From contig NC_092333.1 of NCBI RefSeq assembly GCF_046630445.1, positions 5,390,501 through 5,454,500 on the forward strand: a DNA stretch of 64,000 nt, in the 5' to 3' direction. Below the pieces are notes generated by a model. The model made no database searches. It was not told the DNA's origin and was given only the letters and a program-made list of their open reading frames with translations. Of this stretch, positions 52,501-64,000 are shown one piece after another; position 1 is the first letter of the stretch; every line of letters starts with the position of its first letter. A program made the translations under genes and the position numbers. This stretch comes from Rutidosis leptorrhynchoides (lineage: Eukaryota; Streptophyta; Magnoliopsida; Asterales; Asteraceae).

Positions 52501-54694
52501 ATGCCTAGATTGGTAAGGGTCCTAAACCCATTTTACCTAGTGTTCTTCCAATTTTTCATTATATTTCTTTATAGCTTTAATCCGAAGTATATACATGTTC
52601 TTGTTGATTTTTGCTTGATTATTGCTATATTATTGCTGTTAGTATGATATTAAACCCGATTAGCATGAAAAATTGATGTTTAATTGGTTATTAAAAAATT
52701 AGGGTTTATACAAATTGGGGATAATTGAGAAATTGCGACTGAGGTGTGTTATTTTGGTTGTAATTAGATGTTTTTAACTGTTTTGTTAGTAGTTAGAACT
52801 CTTGAACATAATTTTGATTGTTTGATTTTGTGATTTTTAATTTTAGTCTAAAATTTGATAGTTTTTGCCATTTTCATGAATCAAGTATGAATTGTAATGT
52901 TGTTAAGGATTATTTAGAAGCTGAAATACACGCAATGTGATTGAATTGAATTCGATATACTTAGAAAAATTACATGTTTTCACTTATGAATTAGACTTTG
53001 TATATGAAACTTGATTTTTGATTTATGATTTTTGGTTTGTTTCTGCTTTGTTTTGAATCATAAAACTAAAAATTCCAATGTTGCTGAAACAAGTTGATTC
53101 CTGTGTTGATTGAAAACAAGCTTGTATGTTGAATTTAGACTCTTTGCTAACATTAACACATCCTATTGGGATGATTTTCTTGATTTAAAATGTTATGCAG
53201 GGACCAATTAGAATGAGGGCATTTAACCAACAACAAGCAGAAAATCAGGTTACACCCGAAATGGAACAACAACTCTTGAACCTACACTCGATCCTGCAAT
53301 TTCCTAACGAATTACATCAAAGGGTACAAAAGGTTAAGGATTTGCTCATTCTGGTAAATCGAACCATCTCTCCAGTTTACGTTGTTGATTGGGATCCCCT
53401 AGGAGACCCAGTCAACTTAGATACACCGATAAGGGAAATTTTAACCCAAAGTTTCACGAATGAATTTGGGGAAATCACGTATTATAATGACTTTGAGAGA
53501 TTGTTTAGGTTAAATTCTCCTGTATATAGAGAATTGTGTTTGGAATTTTACTCTACCGTTAGGATGAACATAAACCCAGAAAATGTCCAAGATACTAGAT
53601 TCCTACAATTTAGATTGGGTGGTGTAGATAGAGTAATGTCCCTAGGCGACATGACTATGGCCTTAGGGATTTATGACAGTAATGAGATGAATGCTCCAGG
53701 TTTTTGGGAATATATTTTTACAGGAGCTAGGTATACAGGAGATTATGATTCTTTGAGTGTCTGGCGCTCTTTTTCCCAAAAGAATACTTATGTAGCAGGC
53801 CAAGAATCATACCTTAAGATCACTGATGTTCGCTATCGAATAATTCATAAATTTATAGCGAACACAATTAACCAAAGGGCATTCCTTAATACAGATAAGA
53901 TTAATTATGTTGACCTTTGGTATTTGGATGCAATCAGAGATAGGGATACGTTTATTAGTATACCCTATGGAGTGGCCTACTTTTTAGCCCATTTTGGTAA
54001 GGGTGCTCGAGGATCCAGTGACATGTCGGGGGGTCACTATATCACGTGTTTGGCAGCCTGGTTCGGTCTCAACCCGGACGAATTAGACCCTCCAATCCAA
54101 CCAATAGATCAACCGGTTCGTAATTTGGGATTGGAGGTGTATAGGACAGCTAAGGCTATACGTGTAAGGGGTGGGGTACGTAGTTTAAGGCAACAGGAAG
54201 TTGCTGCTCACGCACCTATGGAAGAGGATGATGAACCCGCGAGGGAAGCTAGGAGGAGACGCAGAGAGACAGATCAGGCTAGCTCGTCTCATACAGGTAC
54301 TTCTGATTTCGATATGCTCCAAAATTCTTTTAACGCATTGAGTTTAGATGTACGTAACTCATATCAAAACTGGGGAGTGAGATCAGAAGACCAGTATACT
54401 GCTTTGTCTCGACAATTGGGGGATATTAGGCATACCCAACTAGATCAGTATAATATTTTGTCTAACATCCGATACAATCAGGGGGGTCAGGGAGCACAAT
54501 TAGAGTGGACGCATCATCAGGCATATTTATACGCGTCTAACCCGCAGAATTACGCACCCTCAGCCTATCCTTCATACCCCCAATGGCAGACACCCAATGA
54601 CCCTCTACCTCTACCATATGACCATAACGCCGCCATAGCCGCGAGTCAGGATGCATATAGGCGTTTCTACGAGGAACAATGCCTAAACGAATAA
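52501..54694 (+). CDS. Athila ORF3 (env position), probably spliced, ATHILA ORF-1-like
   Basis: Proposed exons 52501-52512 (ATG plus three codons) and 53201-54694; the 688-nt intron starts GTAAGG and ends TTATGCAG. The join keeps frame (MPRL then GPIRM). The second exon is open for about 497 codons. It contains FRLGG (in FLQFRLGGVDRVMSL), a layout I associate with the ATHILA ORF-1-type domain of plant retroelements, and a low-complexity C-terminal half. No clear signal peptide or strong membrane span, so an envelope role is not shown. Unspliced translation could start at ATG 53195. Spliced subgenomic env-like transcripts are known for some plant Ty3 elements. Confidence 0.6.
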
Positions 54695-56350
54695 CAGCAG
54701 CGACAGCAACAGGAAGAAGGCGAACAGGGAGGCCCGTTTTGGAATCCATTTAACTAGTTCTATTCTTTAAAACATTTTTATTTTTATGGTTTGTAATAAC
54801 ATAATTGTATGGTGTGTATTGATACTTTTTATGTTTCTTATGTTTTATTATATATTAGCAAGAAAGTAGTGTGGGGTAAAAATTATTTTGTACGATTGAA
54901 GTACAACCCCATGTTTTGTATGTTTTTAACATGGTTTTGACAGGTACAGAAGAAAATGCAATTAGACGAAACGAAACATCGAATTACATTGTGATACAAA
55001 CGTTGGATAAAATCATAGGTAAAACAATTTGAAAATCCAAATCGGTTAACAAAGGAAGTTCCAAATACTTCACACTATTTGTCCTCTCAAATTTATACAT
55101 TATTATCTGATTTTATGTAATGAGGGCATTACATAATCTTAAGTGTGGGGTGGGAATATATAAATTCTCGAGAACTTATAATTTGGTGATTTTTATCAAG
55201 ATTTATAAAATTTTTAAACAAATATATCAAATGAATTTTTAAGGTAACTACGAGCGATTAAAGCATAGGTGTCAAAAACCAAAATTATCGTCTCAATACA
55301 TTAAAAACGCATAAGTTTATTTGTTTAAAACCTATAAAAGAAAACCAATTATAACAAGAATTTATAAAACCTTATGTTGAGAACCATATATCACATGTTT
55401 CTATGAAGTTATTGCAGATATCATTGCTTTAGAACGTATAAACCTGAATATTCCATTATTACGAGTAATAGAGGATGAATCAAGTCCATCCCGTAAGGAA
55501 GTAAAGTCTTCCAAATTGACACACTTGCTAACTTATGTTAGAAGATGTAGTCCAGAACAGCTGTAGGTTGACGAAAAATCTTGAAAAGTTATCCCTAAGA
55601 TCGGCTGGAAATCCACCTAACCTCAGCATCAAACAGGGTTTTTGGTGGTCAGACTTATCCTAACCATGAGATGGATCTGTCTCGTACAATGGGGGGCACA
55701 ATGCAAATTAGCTTTTAAGACTAATGAATCTAATCCCCAGATGGATGATCTCCGTAAAGATCAACTGCATCTATGTTTGACCGCGGTCAACATACATATG
55801 CCATAACAAATTGAGGTGTGCAAACTCATGATTCACCGATGATATTTGGACACGATATAATTTTGTTCTAAAACTTATGCTATTTTATTAATTATATTTG
55901 TGTAAAACCATTTTTTTGGACATTCGGCTTCAAGTTCCATGATACTACAATCATGGGGGCGAATAGCTTGCTAATCGCCGACTGAGACTTCGGTTTTCAG
56001 TTACCCTCAACCGGAATTTGAGGTTAAAACCGGAAAACGTGTCTAGTGTAAAAGCTAGCATGACATTTTATAAAATCATAAAACGTTTTCGCAAGGTCCA
56101 ATTTCCCCTAACGATCCAAATTTTTAAACCCTAATCACGAGTTTCATGTTTGTTTCTGTTGTCAGAATTTCGTTTCGTGTGGTGTGCGTGTGATTCAATA
56201 AAAATTGTGTAGTGTTTCTAAACTTATTCCATATAGCGTATGTTTCATTTCGTGTAGTGTGTGTTGTGTGATCTAATGTTCGATAAAGAAGATATATATA
56301 ATGTTCTAATTCTGTTAAAAGATGTAATTGCTTGAGGACAAGCAACGTTC
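54695..56350 (+). other. Athila 3' noncoding region
   Basis: No coding frame. Contains two polypurine-tract-like copies (54868 and 55141), a fifth shared-loop hairpin (55252-55294) and three consecutive hairpins (55937-56000). Confidence 0.6.
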
Positions 56351-56365
56351 AAGTGTGGGGTATTT
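56351..56365 (+). other. Athila polypurine tract
   Basis: AAGTGTGGGGTATTT directly before the 3' LTR (56366). Confidence 0.8.
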
Positions 56366-58782
56366 TGATATTGCTCTAAACATACATATTATTCGACGCA
56401 ATATCAGTTATATTTCATCAGCTTTTATCATCTAAAAAGACATTCAATGTATAATATTCAAGAAAAATGACAAAAGCGGACAAGAGCTTGCTGTTTGAAG
56501 AAACGACGATAAAACGATGGGTTTTAACCAAATTTATATCAAGAAACGTTTACCCGAATTCAAGAACGAAGAAGACTGAAGAAAAAGGTTACACAAGTCA
56601 TCCAAAATGGTACACATCGATACGGGATCAACAGAGAACAAACGAAAAAAATAAAAATATGAAAACTGCAAGATACCCATACGCGAATCGTGTAGGCTTA
56701 CACGAAACGCGTAGTAATTTAGCCTTACGCGAATCGTGTGACCTCTACACGAAACGCGTAATGTTAGGCCGAGTTTAATCATTTATCAGATAAGGGCGGC
56801 TGCTTTATGTTTTAAAAACCAATTCTTTTTCTCAAATGTGGTACAACAAGGAATCAACAAGCCTACCTACTACTTGAAGATACATGTTAAATACGGAGTA
56901 CTATCAACAGAATCAAGGACACATTTTTTAGACAAAAGATATCAAAGAACACAATTACTATACACATATTACTGTAAATTAATTTTAGTACTCCGCATTA
57001 TTTTCATTCAGTTTCAATATTTAATATTTAGGATAGTTTCAAATATTTAGGGTGTATTGTTCGTGATTAAGGGTAATATTGTACGCGTGAAAAGGGTGTT
57101 ATTATTGTAATTTTCTACCGTTTGAAGTTAATGAAAGTGAAGATATTTTAGTAAGTTTACTCTGTTAAAATTATCGTTGTTATTATGTTTGCATATCTAT
57201 TTTTTTATGTTTACCTTAGTGTAATGAATAGCTAAATTACCTTAGTGTTTGCTTAGATGTAGAGCCCCTAGTAAAATGGATTGTTATCATTTGTAAAAGT
57301 TAAAATGTAACTTTAGTATTTTTAATATTGAGCCTAGTTAAAAGAACCATTATTGTGTAATTAGGTATTTAACCCTTGCCACTTAATTTATTAAATTTAA
57401 ATAATGAAAGTTGTTTTTATTTACATAAATTAAGCTTCAACATTAAAATGATCTAGACGAATTTATGGATAAGTTATTAACACCAATTTAGAAATAAACT
57501 TCGGTGGTTTGGGTAATATCAATAATTATATGACAGTGAAATTGTAAAAAAGGAAACCGTTACGATTTGGGTATTGGCGAAAGTCAAAACTAGGCTAGGT
57601 CTCAATTTAAATACTTAGGGAATAGTAGCTATCTAAAAAGAATCCGATGAAAATTAGATTTATTTTAGTTAGTTGTAACCTTATATTTATTCGAAAGAAA
57701 AATATAAAGTTTATTACTAAAACATTTTAAATAGGGCTTAAAACTCAAAACAATCCATGGACCTAGGGGTGACACATTTAAGTAAACACTCCCATTTATC
57801 CCATTATTATTTCTTGTAAACTTATTATTATCATTATTTACGAATTATTATTTTAAAATATAAAAAAAATACATAAAAACATTTAAATTTCGTAACAGAC
57901 TATTTGTCACAGTTTATATATCATACGCGTATCGTGTATGGTATACGCAAAACGCGTATGCCTGTAATTCAAACTGTACGACCAGATTCACACAATTCGC
58001 GTAGGTTTTAAATTATACGCGATACGTGTATAAATACGCGAAACGCGTATGTACAAGACACGGCTACAGTACCAGTAGGGTTAAAATTAGGGTTTTAATT
58101 ATTTAATTAGTTTAAAATTAGGGTTTTAGCCTTTTTACTATTATATTTAGGTTATTACTATATAATTTATTTTAGTTCTTATAAAATACTTTAATACATG
58201 TTAAATCCTAATAATTAGTGTTAATTATAATACTTTATAATTAGAAATTAGTTTACAATTAGTTAATTATTTTAATTCCTTTTAATTTGTATTAATCTTT
58301 TTAAACATGTCATTTAGTTAATTTAAATAAGTTTATATTATAATTGCTCAAAACAAAATTCTAAACATATAGTTTTATTAAAAGTTACTATTTTACTAAT
58401 TACCATTTAGTAATATAATTAATGCATCATAATTAGTATAATTTCATTTAGTTCCTTTTTAAGTTAATTTTTGTAATCTTGTAATTTTATTTAGTAAATT
58501 AGTTTAAGTTATTTTCTTTTACTGTTATTTTATAAATTCCTAATCCAAAACCCCCTTTAATTAAGTTTGACATCAAAGACTATTAAAAACCATTAAACAC
58601 TCCATCTCCCTGTGGAACGAATCGGATTTACCGACAAACTAAACTACACGGATAGGACTAGTTGCCTATATATGTGTGAAATCAACCTGAATTCAATAAA
58701 ATACCACATATACAATAAATCAGTTCGTGTAACAAAACAACTCAAATCCGTTCAAAATAAAGGTTACGTTTCACCCTCATCA
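56366..58782 (+). repeat. Athila 3' LTR
   Basis: 2417 bp, TGATATTG to CTCATCA, near-identical to the 5' LTR and followed by the ATGAG duplication. Confidence 0.95.
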
Positions 58783-58787
58783 ATGAG
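58783..58787. repeat. Target site duplication ATGAG, right
   Basis: Matches 42402-42406. Confidence 0.95.
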
Positions 58788-58901
58788 TTAGTATAATATA
58801 ATGACACTTGATCAACTTGATTATATTACAGTAAGTAATGCTGAGTTTCTAATGGAACGTGATAGAGGTTCACAGATCATACCCTCATCATGAACCATGT
58901 T
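58788..58901 (+). mobile_element. NA-LTR copy 2 internal region resumes
   Basis: Reverse-complement match to about 8345-8460 of copy 1; interrupted at 58902 by a chromovirus LTR. Confidence 0.75.
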
Positions 58902-61026
58902 TGTAACGTCCTCCCAATAGGGTCTGGAAGGAACGTCACTAATATCAAAACATACCAACATATTATAATAAACGAGAACAATACTAAATGATGAATTTAA
59001 CTTTAATGAGTACGCAGCGGTAAATGAAATGTCGTTACAATGACGGGAATAACAATATCGTAAATGTTCACATGCAGAAGTAATAAATGCGATATCTCTT
59101 GATCCTATGTCCAAGTAGCATCACATAAGCAGTAAGTATAAGAGCTTGAATCAAATAACACCTGAGACAAAACATGCTAAAGTGTCAACCAAAAAGGTTG
59201 AGTGAAGTTCATAGGTTTAACAAAAAAAATTTCGTTGTTTTAGACCACAAGATTTAGTTTGTAAAGTTGATCTCCCGCAGGATCAAAAAGTTATGCCAAT
59301 GCGTGATATTTAGACTAAACGTTTAAGTTTGCCCCATGACAAGTTGTGTCTGTCCTTGTCGGTTTAATTTCATTATTAAGTAATACAATGACTTGGTCAA
59401 ATGTATCGGGGACGTTACTCCCGATAGGCCTACCCCCAATAATTAAGCATGCCGCAGCAATTAAAAATATCACTGTAGGGACTTAGTCGGACATAGCCAG
59501 GTATAGCATAGTTTAACAGTTTGGTACTTGTGTCTAAAGTGTAAAAAGTAAAAACAGCATGTGTCTCACCCCAAGTAAAAGTAAGTAAGTTTGCTAGCAA
59601 TTAAAGAGGGGCTATGAATTCACCTTAGTAAGTAGAGAGAGAGTTATTCCTCGGAATAAAGAATTGAACGAGTGAGCAGGAAAGTCAACCTATTGACATT
59701 TAAGAGTAGTTAAGTGTTTTGTCCATGTTTAAGTTTAAGTATGTGTTTAAGTATAGTTTGTTTTACTAAGTTTCTATTCCTAGTAAGTTACTATTTTTAT
59801 AAAGTTTCCATTTTTAGAAAGTTTCTTATTTTACTAAGTTTCTATGACTAGAGAGTTTCTACTTTTATCAGTGTTTTCCATTTTAGGATACTTGTCGTAT
59901 TAGATAAGCTTCCAATCACCCCTTTCCCTTCGAATGGCTAATTTAGATCTAGGGGCTTGAGCCATAGGACCCTTTAAATCGGAAATCCAAACCCTCTGCC
60001 TAGAATCTCATAGAAACCATTTGTCAAGAAAGTTCGAAGATCTATACATCTCTAATACATATCCCAAAATGTTTTTATGTTACAATATAAGTAGTAGGTT
60101 ATAGGTGCTAGTAATAGTAATAGTGTATACATGTTATTTATTTTATTTTTAATTGCATATAATTTATAACATTATTTACATATTTCGGTAAAAATAATAA
60201 CCGAAGTAAAAAGTAAAAAGTAAAAAGTAAAAAAGTAAAAAGTAAAAAAAATAAAAAGTAAGAAAAGAATACTTACTAGTAGTAATTCTTCAAAGAGAGA
60301 ATGAGAGAAATTTTGGTGTGAGTTTGAATGGGAAATGAGGGGTATTTATACTTGAAAAAATTAGGTAAAAAGAATAAACTAATTAAAATAAAAAGAAATA
60401 TTTTAATTCTTAATGGGATTTTAAAATTAAAAAATATTAAATGTTAGGTCATGGGGATAATGCACAAAATAAAATAATAAAAGTAGTTTTTCCATTACAA
60501 TTTTTTAATTAAAAAGTAATTTATTTATTTATTTTTTTCATTTATTTTAAGGATTTTTTTATATAAATAAACAAATTGATTTAATGCTTTTCCAAGAATA
60601 TTTGTCAATAATATTTTATTTTATTTTATTTTTTTTATTTAATTAATAAATACAAATTTTGCATAAAAATAATAAATAATTCGGTATTTTGTATTTTTAA
60701 TAATAATTTTGATTTTAATTATTAAACTATAGTTTTAGTAAGTTTGTAAATATTATTACATTTATATATAATTGGATTTATTATATAGTTAAATATATAA
60801 TACATTAACTAAATAATAAAAGTGATACAAAGTTTATATACTTAGTTAAATTATGTCAAATTATATAAATTAATAATATATTATTTATTTAAGCGTACAT
60901 TGTTGACTAAAAATTACTATTCGGTCAATATTTAATTGTATATAACAACCCTTAATACATATAGTCAGACATATAACCCTAGGGTTAATTCAGTAATTTA
61001 GAAGTCGAAAAGTGAGGGTTATTACA
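58902..61026 (-). mobile_element. 3' LTR of a chromovirus-type element
   Basis: 2125 bp on the minus strand, starting TGTAATAACCC at 61026 and ending GGACGTTACA at 58902. It is preceded on that strand by the purine-rich TTAACGGGGAGGTAC (61041-61027), a polypurine tract. No genes inside. Confidence 0.75.
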
Positions 61027-61062
61027 GTACCTCCCCGTTAATAAAAACTTCGTCCCGAAGTT

Positions 61063-61335
61063 TTAGGTAGACTTCTCGGATGCATCAGCGGTTGAGAAGA
61101 GATGGGGATATTTCTGTTTCATTTGGTTTTCACGTTCCCAGGTATGTTCGGGGCCTTGCGTGTTTTCCAAAGGATAGAATATTGTTTTGTTTCAAGCGTT
61201 TAAGTCATACAAACCATAATCTCTATAGGTTCTTCTACGAAGTGCATTTTATCATTAATGCAGAGATCATTCAAAATGATGATGTTATGCAAGTCATTTC
61301 AGTAAATTGGATACATGAAATGTGTTATGAATAAT
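61063..61335 (-). pseudogene. Chromovirus integrase C-terminal/chromodomain remnant
   Basis: Minus-strand frames read HNTFHVSNL-like, then NDKMHFVEEPIEIM, then GPEHTWERENQMKQKYPHLF, and stop at 61063. This is the usual end of chromovirus pol. It has frameshifts and is cut off upstream near 61335 by NA-LTR sequence. Confidence 0.8.
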
Positions 61336-61811
61336 ATTGAGCTTATTTAAAACCTTGAGCGTTTATGCTGCAATATTAGGCAGACAAAACAGAGAGGAGT
61401 TCATGAAAATCATAGTCATGAAATTTGATAGAGATCGTCATTCTTTATAACAAGAATGATGAAGTAGAGTTTTATCGACATTAAATAATATGGATAAAGT
61501 AATTCGATTATAGAAAGAGTATAAACGAAGCTATCGTAAAAGAGTAAATGAGAAAATTAAATGTTCGCCTTAACTTTTGACGTAGTTACGATTGATTTCC
61601 GGATTTCAAGGAATTAAAGAAATCTTCGAAATCTTTATAAGATTTGATTTTCCGGTAATTACGGAAATTAGGATTTTCTTTAATTAAATGCGGTGAATTG
61701 CCTCGATTGCTGTGTCTGGAATTTTTGCTATAAATTAGCTTCTTCCGTTGCATTATCTTCACCACTTATATACTTTCTTTCTCAATTCATACTTCCAAAA
61801 GTTTTGTTAAT
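61336..61811. mobile_element. NA-LTR copy 3 boundary region
   Basis: No coding frame. A TATATA box near 61767 and a CT-rich stretch lie 20-45 bp before the ATG of the plus-strand two-span ORF and could be its promoter and leader. Confidence 0.35.
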
Positions 61812-61985
61812 ATGCTCAATCTAGTTCTTGTCTTTGACATTATATTGGTTATCGCCACAATCATCCTTCTTTTCCAACTCCCACCAGAGGAGTCTGTTTA
61901 CTTCTACTATGCTCTAGGATTTATTGTGTTTTTAGTTCTCCCGTGTCTTTATATTGCTATACGCATTGATATACACGGTTTGTAA
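61812..61985 (+). CDS. Antisense two-membrane-span small ORF in NA-LTR copy 3
   Basis: 57 codons plus TAA. Two hydrophobic spans (about residues 2-22 and 33-49) are separated by a short acidic loop (PPEES), with a polar tail ending RIDIHGL. It lies antisense to the NA-LTR sense ORF. The homologous part of copy 1 (7863-7991) has no frameshift, and most differences are at the third codon position or conservative (Ile/Val, Phe/Tyr). After the TAA the same frame stays open for about 70 codons in copy 3 (to TGA 62193-62195), but copy 1 is broken there. No known family. Antisense ORFs occur in some plant Ty3 lineages. Confidence 0.55.
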   Translation: MLNLVLVFDIILVIATIILLFQLPPEESVYFYYALGFIVFLVLPCLYIAIRIDIHGL

Positions 61986-63472
61986 TTTCAGTGTTGTTAT
62001 CGGGATTTATATTTTCCCTTATATGTCGAAGCTTCATGCTTTTGTAAAGCAAGTAACGGTCCAGAATTCGTAGGTATGAAGTTTCGAATGATCATGATAT
62101 TCAAAGCAGAAGGAAAGGTAATAGCACGATTTGATTTGTCATATTACCAGAATATCCGGAAAAGACCGAATTATCAAGAAAAATATTTTCTTGATATGTT
62201 TAGAGTTTAAATAGATAAGAGTCATGTAACATGGAAAATGATGATTATAAAGTCTATGAATCATCATCTTCCATTAAAAATTTAGCATGACTTACTGTAA
62301 TATAATCACGTTGGCCTGATGTCATTATATTATACTAACTCATGCTTCAATTCTCAACACTACTTCAAATCATTCATAATTTAAACTTGAACTTTACAGA
62401 ATATAGAAACTAAAACAGTTTCCTTTATGATGTGATAAAGATATCGCAAAGAGATAATTAATTGCTGACAAGAATCGTTATAAAGATATCTTCAGAAATA
62501 TAGAGGATACTTATAACGAAAGATACAGTGATATCTCAGAATTTCTAAGTTCTAATGACGAGGAAAATTCTTTTGTTTCCTCTGCATTTAATGCTACCAT
62601 ATCTGAATCATTGGTTATCAATCCGAGATGGTTTCAAGAAATTTTATTTTTTAGATGATTAAATGCTGATTGTAATCGTCAACGGATCTAATGGTTAACG
62701 AATAGGCGTTGTTGATGATAATTTCGGTGGTTTGTTATGATAATTCATCATAGAATACGAATGAATATAATTCATGAATGTAGTGATCTTTAGGAAGATA
62801 ACACCCGCTTAAGCTTTACTTGAATTCTGGTATGTTAATTTCAGAATGTGTAATTAAATTTGTATGAAAATGATTGTGTATCACAGTGAAGGCAGTGAGT
62901 ATAATTAATGATTTATGAATCGAAATTGAAGAATGTACAGTGTATTTATGTGAGATGTAAATATTTCTCGGGTATTACCTACCCGTTAAAATATTTTCAC
63001 AATTAACAGTTTTTACAATCTTTATGAAGATATACGTTCATATATGTATTCTTCAGATATAATCATGGATTTAATGAGTTAATATATATTAAACTCATTT
63101 GATTTGCGGTTTGGAACGAGAGTAAATAATCTCCAAAATCTTAGAGATTTCATAATTGTTGCGAAATATTTCGCTAATGAAGTTATGAATCAATACATTC
63201 ATCGTTATACTTGATTTATTATGAAATGGAGTTTATTGTGCTGAAGCAGTGATTAACAATTGTTAAGTCATTAGCGAAGGGTGTACATCATAGCATATTA
63301 GTGATATGAATTAACCAAGTAGTACATACTAGTTGAGATTCTCACGTAATTGCTTAGTACGACAAGATTTATTATTGTTCCAAATCTCATATATATAAGG
63401 TATACATATATAATTCTTCACGAAGAATGAGTCAATACATCTTAACTCTTTATTGCTAATATTCCTTGGTAT
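61986..63472 (-). mobile_element. NA-LTR copy 3 internal region
   Basis: Homologous to copy 1 (about 7992-9635). The poly(A)-binding-protein segment is almost entirely deleted around 62600-62630. No protein frame on the sense strand. Confidence 0.65.
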
Positions 63473-64000
63473 CTATGGGGCGTATCATGTTGATGTTTGA
63501 GGTACTGAGTGTGTTGTTGAGGCGGGGGATGCGAATGTTGTTGTTGATGAAGCTGATGCTGTTAGTGGTGATGTTGATGGTACTCATGGTACTGGTGGTG
63601 ATGCTGGTTATGCTGCTGGTGCTGCTGCTGGTGTTCGTAGGTTTCGCACCAGATTTTCCAGAGCCACTACTCGAGCGCGAAGCTCGTTGACTTCTTCTAT
63701 TATTCCCGGATGATTGGTGGTTGGAACAAGGGGTGAATAAGATCTAGAATCTTTGATATTATATATTCGTGACGGGATACCCTGGAAAGAAGAGAGAAAA
63801 TGGTGTTTCGGACTGGTTCGCCGGTAAGCGCTTCAGGTTCTTCGCCAAGAGGTGAATTCGGTTGGTGGAAGGGATCACCTTCTTCTTGTCTCTATTGATT
63901 GAGTCGGCTACGAACCCATCCCCAATTCATCCAGAATAGATGATGGCTGATTGGTTCGTTTGTTCCGGTTACGCTGCCGTGGGAGCTTGAAGAGTTTGAG
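63473..64000 (-). pseudogene. NA-LTR sense ORF, copy 3, partial
   Basis: Minus-strand homologue of 40051-40608, running off the window at 64000. Recognisable by HHLFWMNWGW and RQEEGD. TAG near 63896 replaces the Trp before RQEEGD. A Leu/Val-rich tail from simple repeats lies at 63480-63640. Confidence 0.6.

Larger units (their letters stand above)
42407..58782 (+). mobile_element. Athila-lineage Ty3/gypsy retrotransposon, 16,376 bp
   Basis: Complete by structure: LTRs at 42407-44824 and 56366-58782, ATGAG duplications, an Asp-tRNA type primer site, gag-pol, two further ORFs and a polypurine tract. The Athila assignment rests on the primer site, the GPH-type zinc knuckle, the FMDD reverse transcriptase motif and the long region after pol. 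It is longer than many Athila elements because of about 3 kb of noncoding DNA around ORF3. Its insertion splits NA-LTR copy 2. Confidence 0.95.

Overview
This is nuclear plant DNA: AT-rich, dominated by nested LTR retrotransposons and MITEs, with two intron-containing host genes. The retrotransposon types and gene families suggest a eudicot. I think a composite (Asteraceae) is most likely, but that is recollection of similar repeats rather than something the sequence proves. All reading is by eye; no alignment or database search was run.

Layout. 1-7862: Ty3/gypsy family A on the minus strand (a truncated LTR, a decayed protease and gag, a leader ORF, a tRNA-iMet primer site and a 3.4-kb LTR). 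7863-13731: copy 1 of a large non-autonomous LTR element (called NA-LTR here), minus strand. 13732-14752: plus-strand chromovirus integrase remnant and the start of its LTR. 14753-23300: intergenic repeats, including a Helitron-like 3' end, degenerate telomere-like repeats, a Harbinger MITE with TAA target duplications, an LTR-like block and a hAT-like MITE. 23512-26780: a six-exon receptor gene joining a LYM2/CEBiP-type LysM ectodomain to an LRK10L-type non-RD kinase. 27741-30869: a minus-strand DRM-type DNA methyltransferase gene with apparent frameshifts, convergent with the receptor gene. 32816-35712: a Harbinger element with an ORF1-like fragment, a MULE-like MITE, a LINE fragment and LTR-like DNA. 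35713-64000: deep nesting. A family A LTR is cut by NA-LTR copy 2 (plus strand), whose LTR holds a 762-bp hAT insertion and whose body was entered by a 16.4-kb Athila element and by a chromovirus LTR; NA-LTR copy 3 (minus strand) follows.

Main points. (1) The LysM-LRK10L reading frame closes exactly over five canonical introns. (2) The NA-LTR family carries a host poly(A)-binding-protein fragment and, on the antisense strand, a small two-membrane-span ORF whose two copies differ with a coding-like pattern. (3) The Athila element (42407-58782) has perfect ATGAG target duplications, LTRs about 0.8% different, one amber codon in pol, a downstream zinc-knuckle ORF, an intron-split ORF in the env position, and noncoding hairpins that share a loop but not a stem. 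(4) Several unrelated LTR families each carry their own spaced, CpG-rich palindromic boxes.

The host genes look like immunity (receptor kinase) and RNA-directed DNA methylation (DRM). Most premature stops in the retroelements are TGG-to-TAG or CGA-to-TGA, and most differences between the Athila LTRs are transitions, many at CpG, as expected from heavy cytosine methylation.
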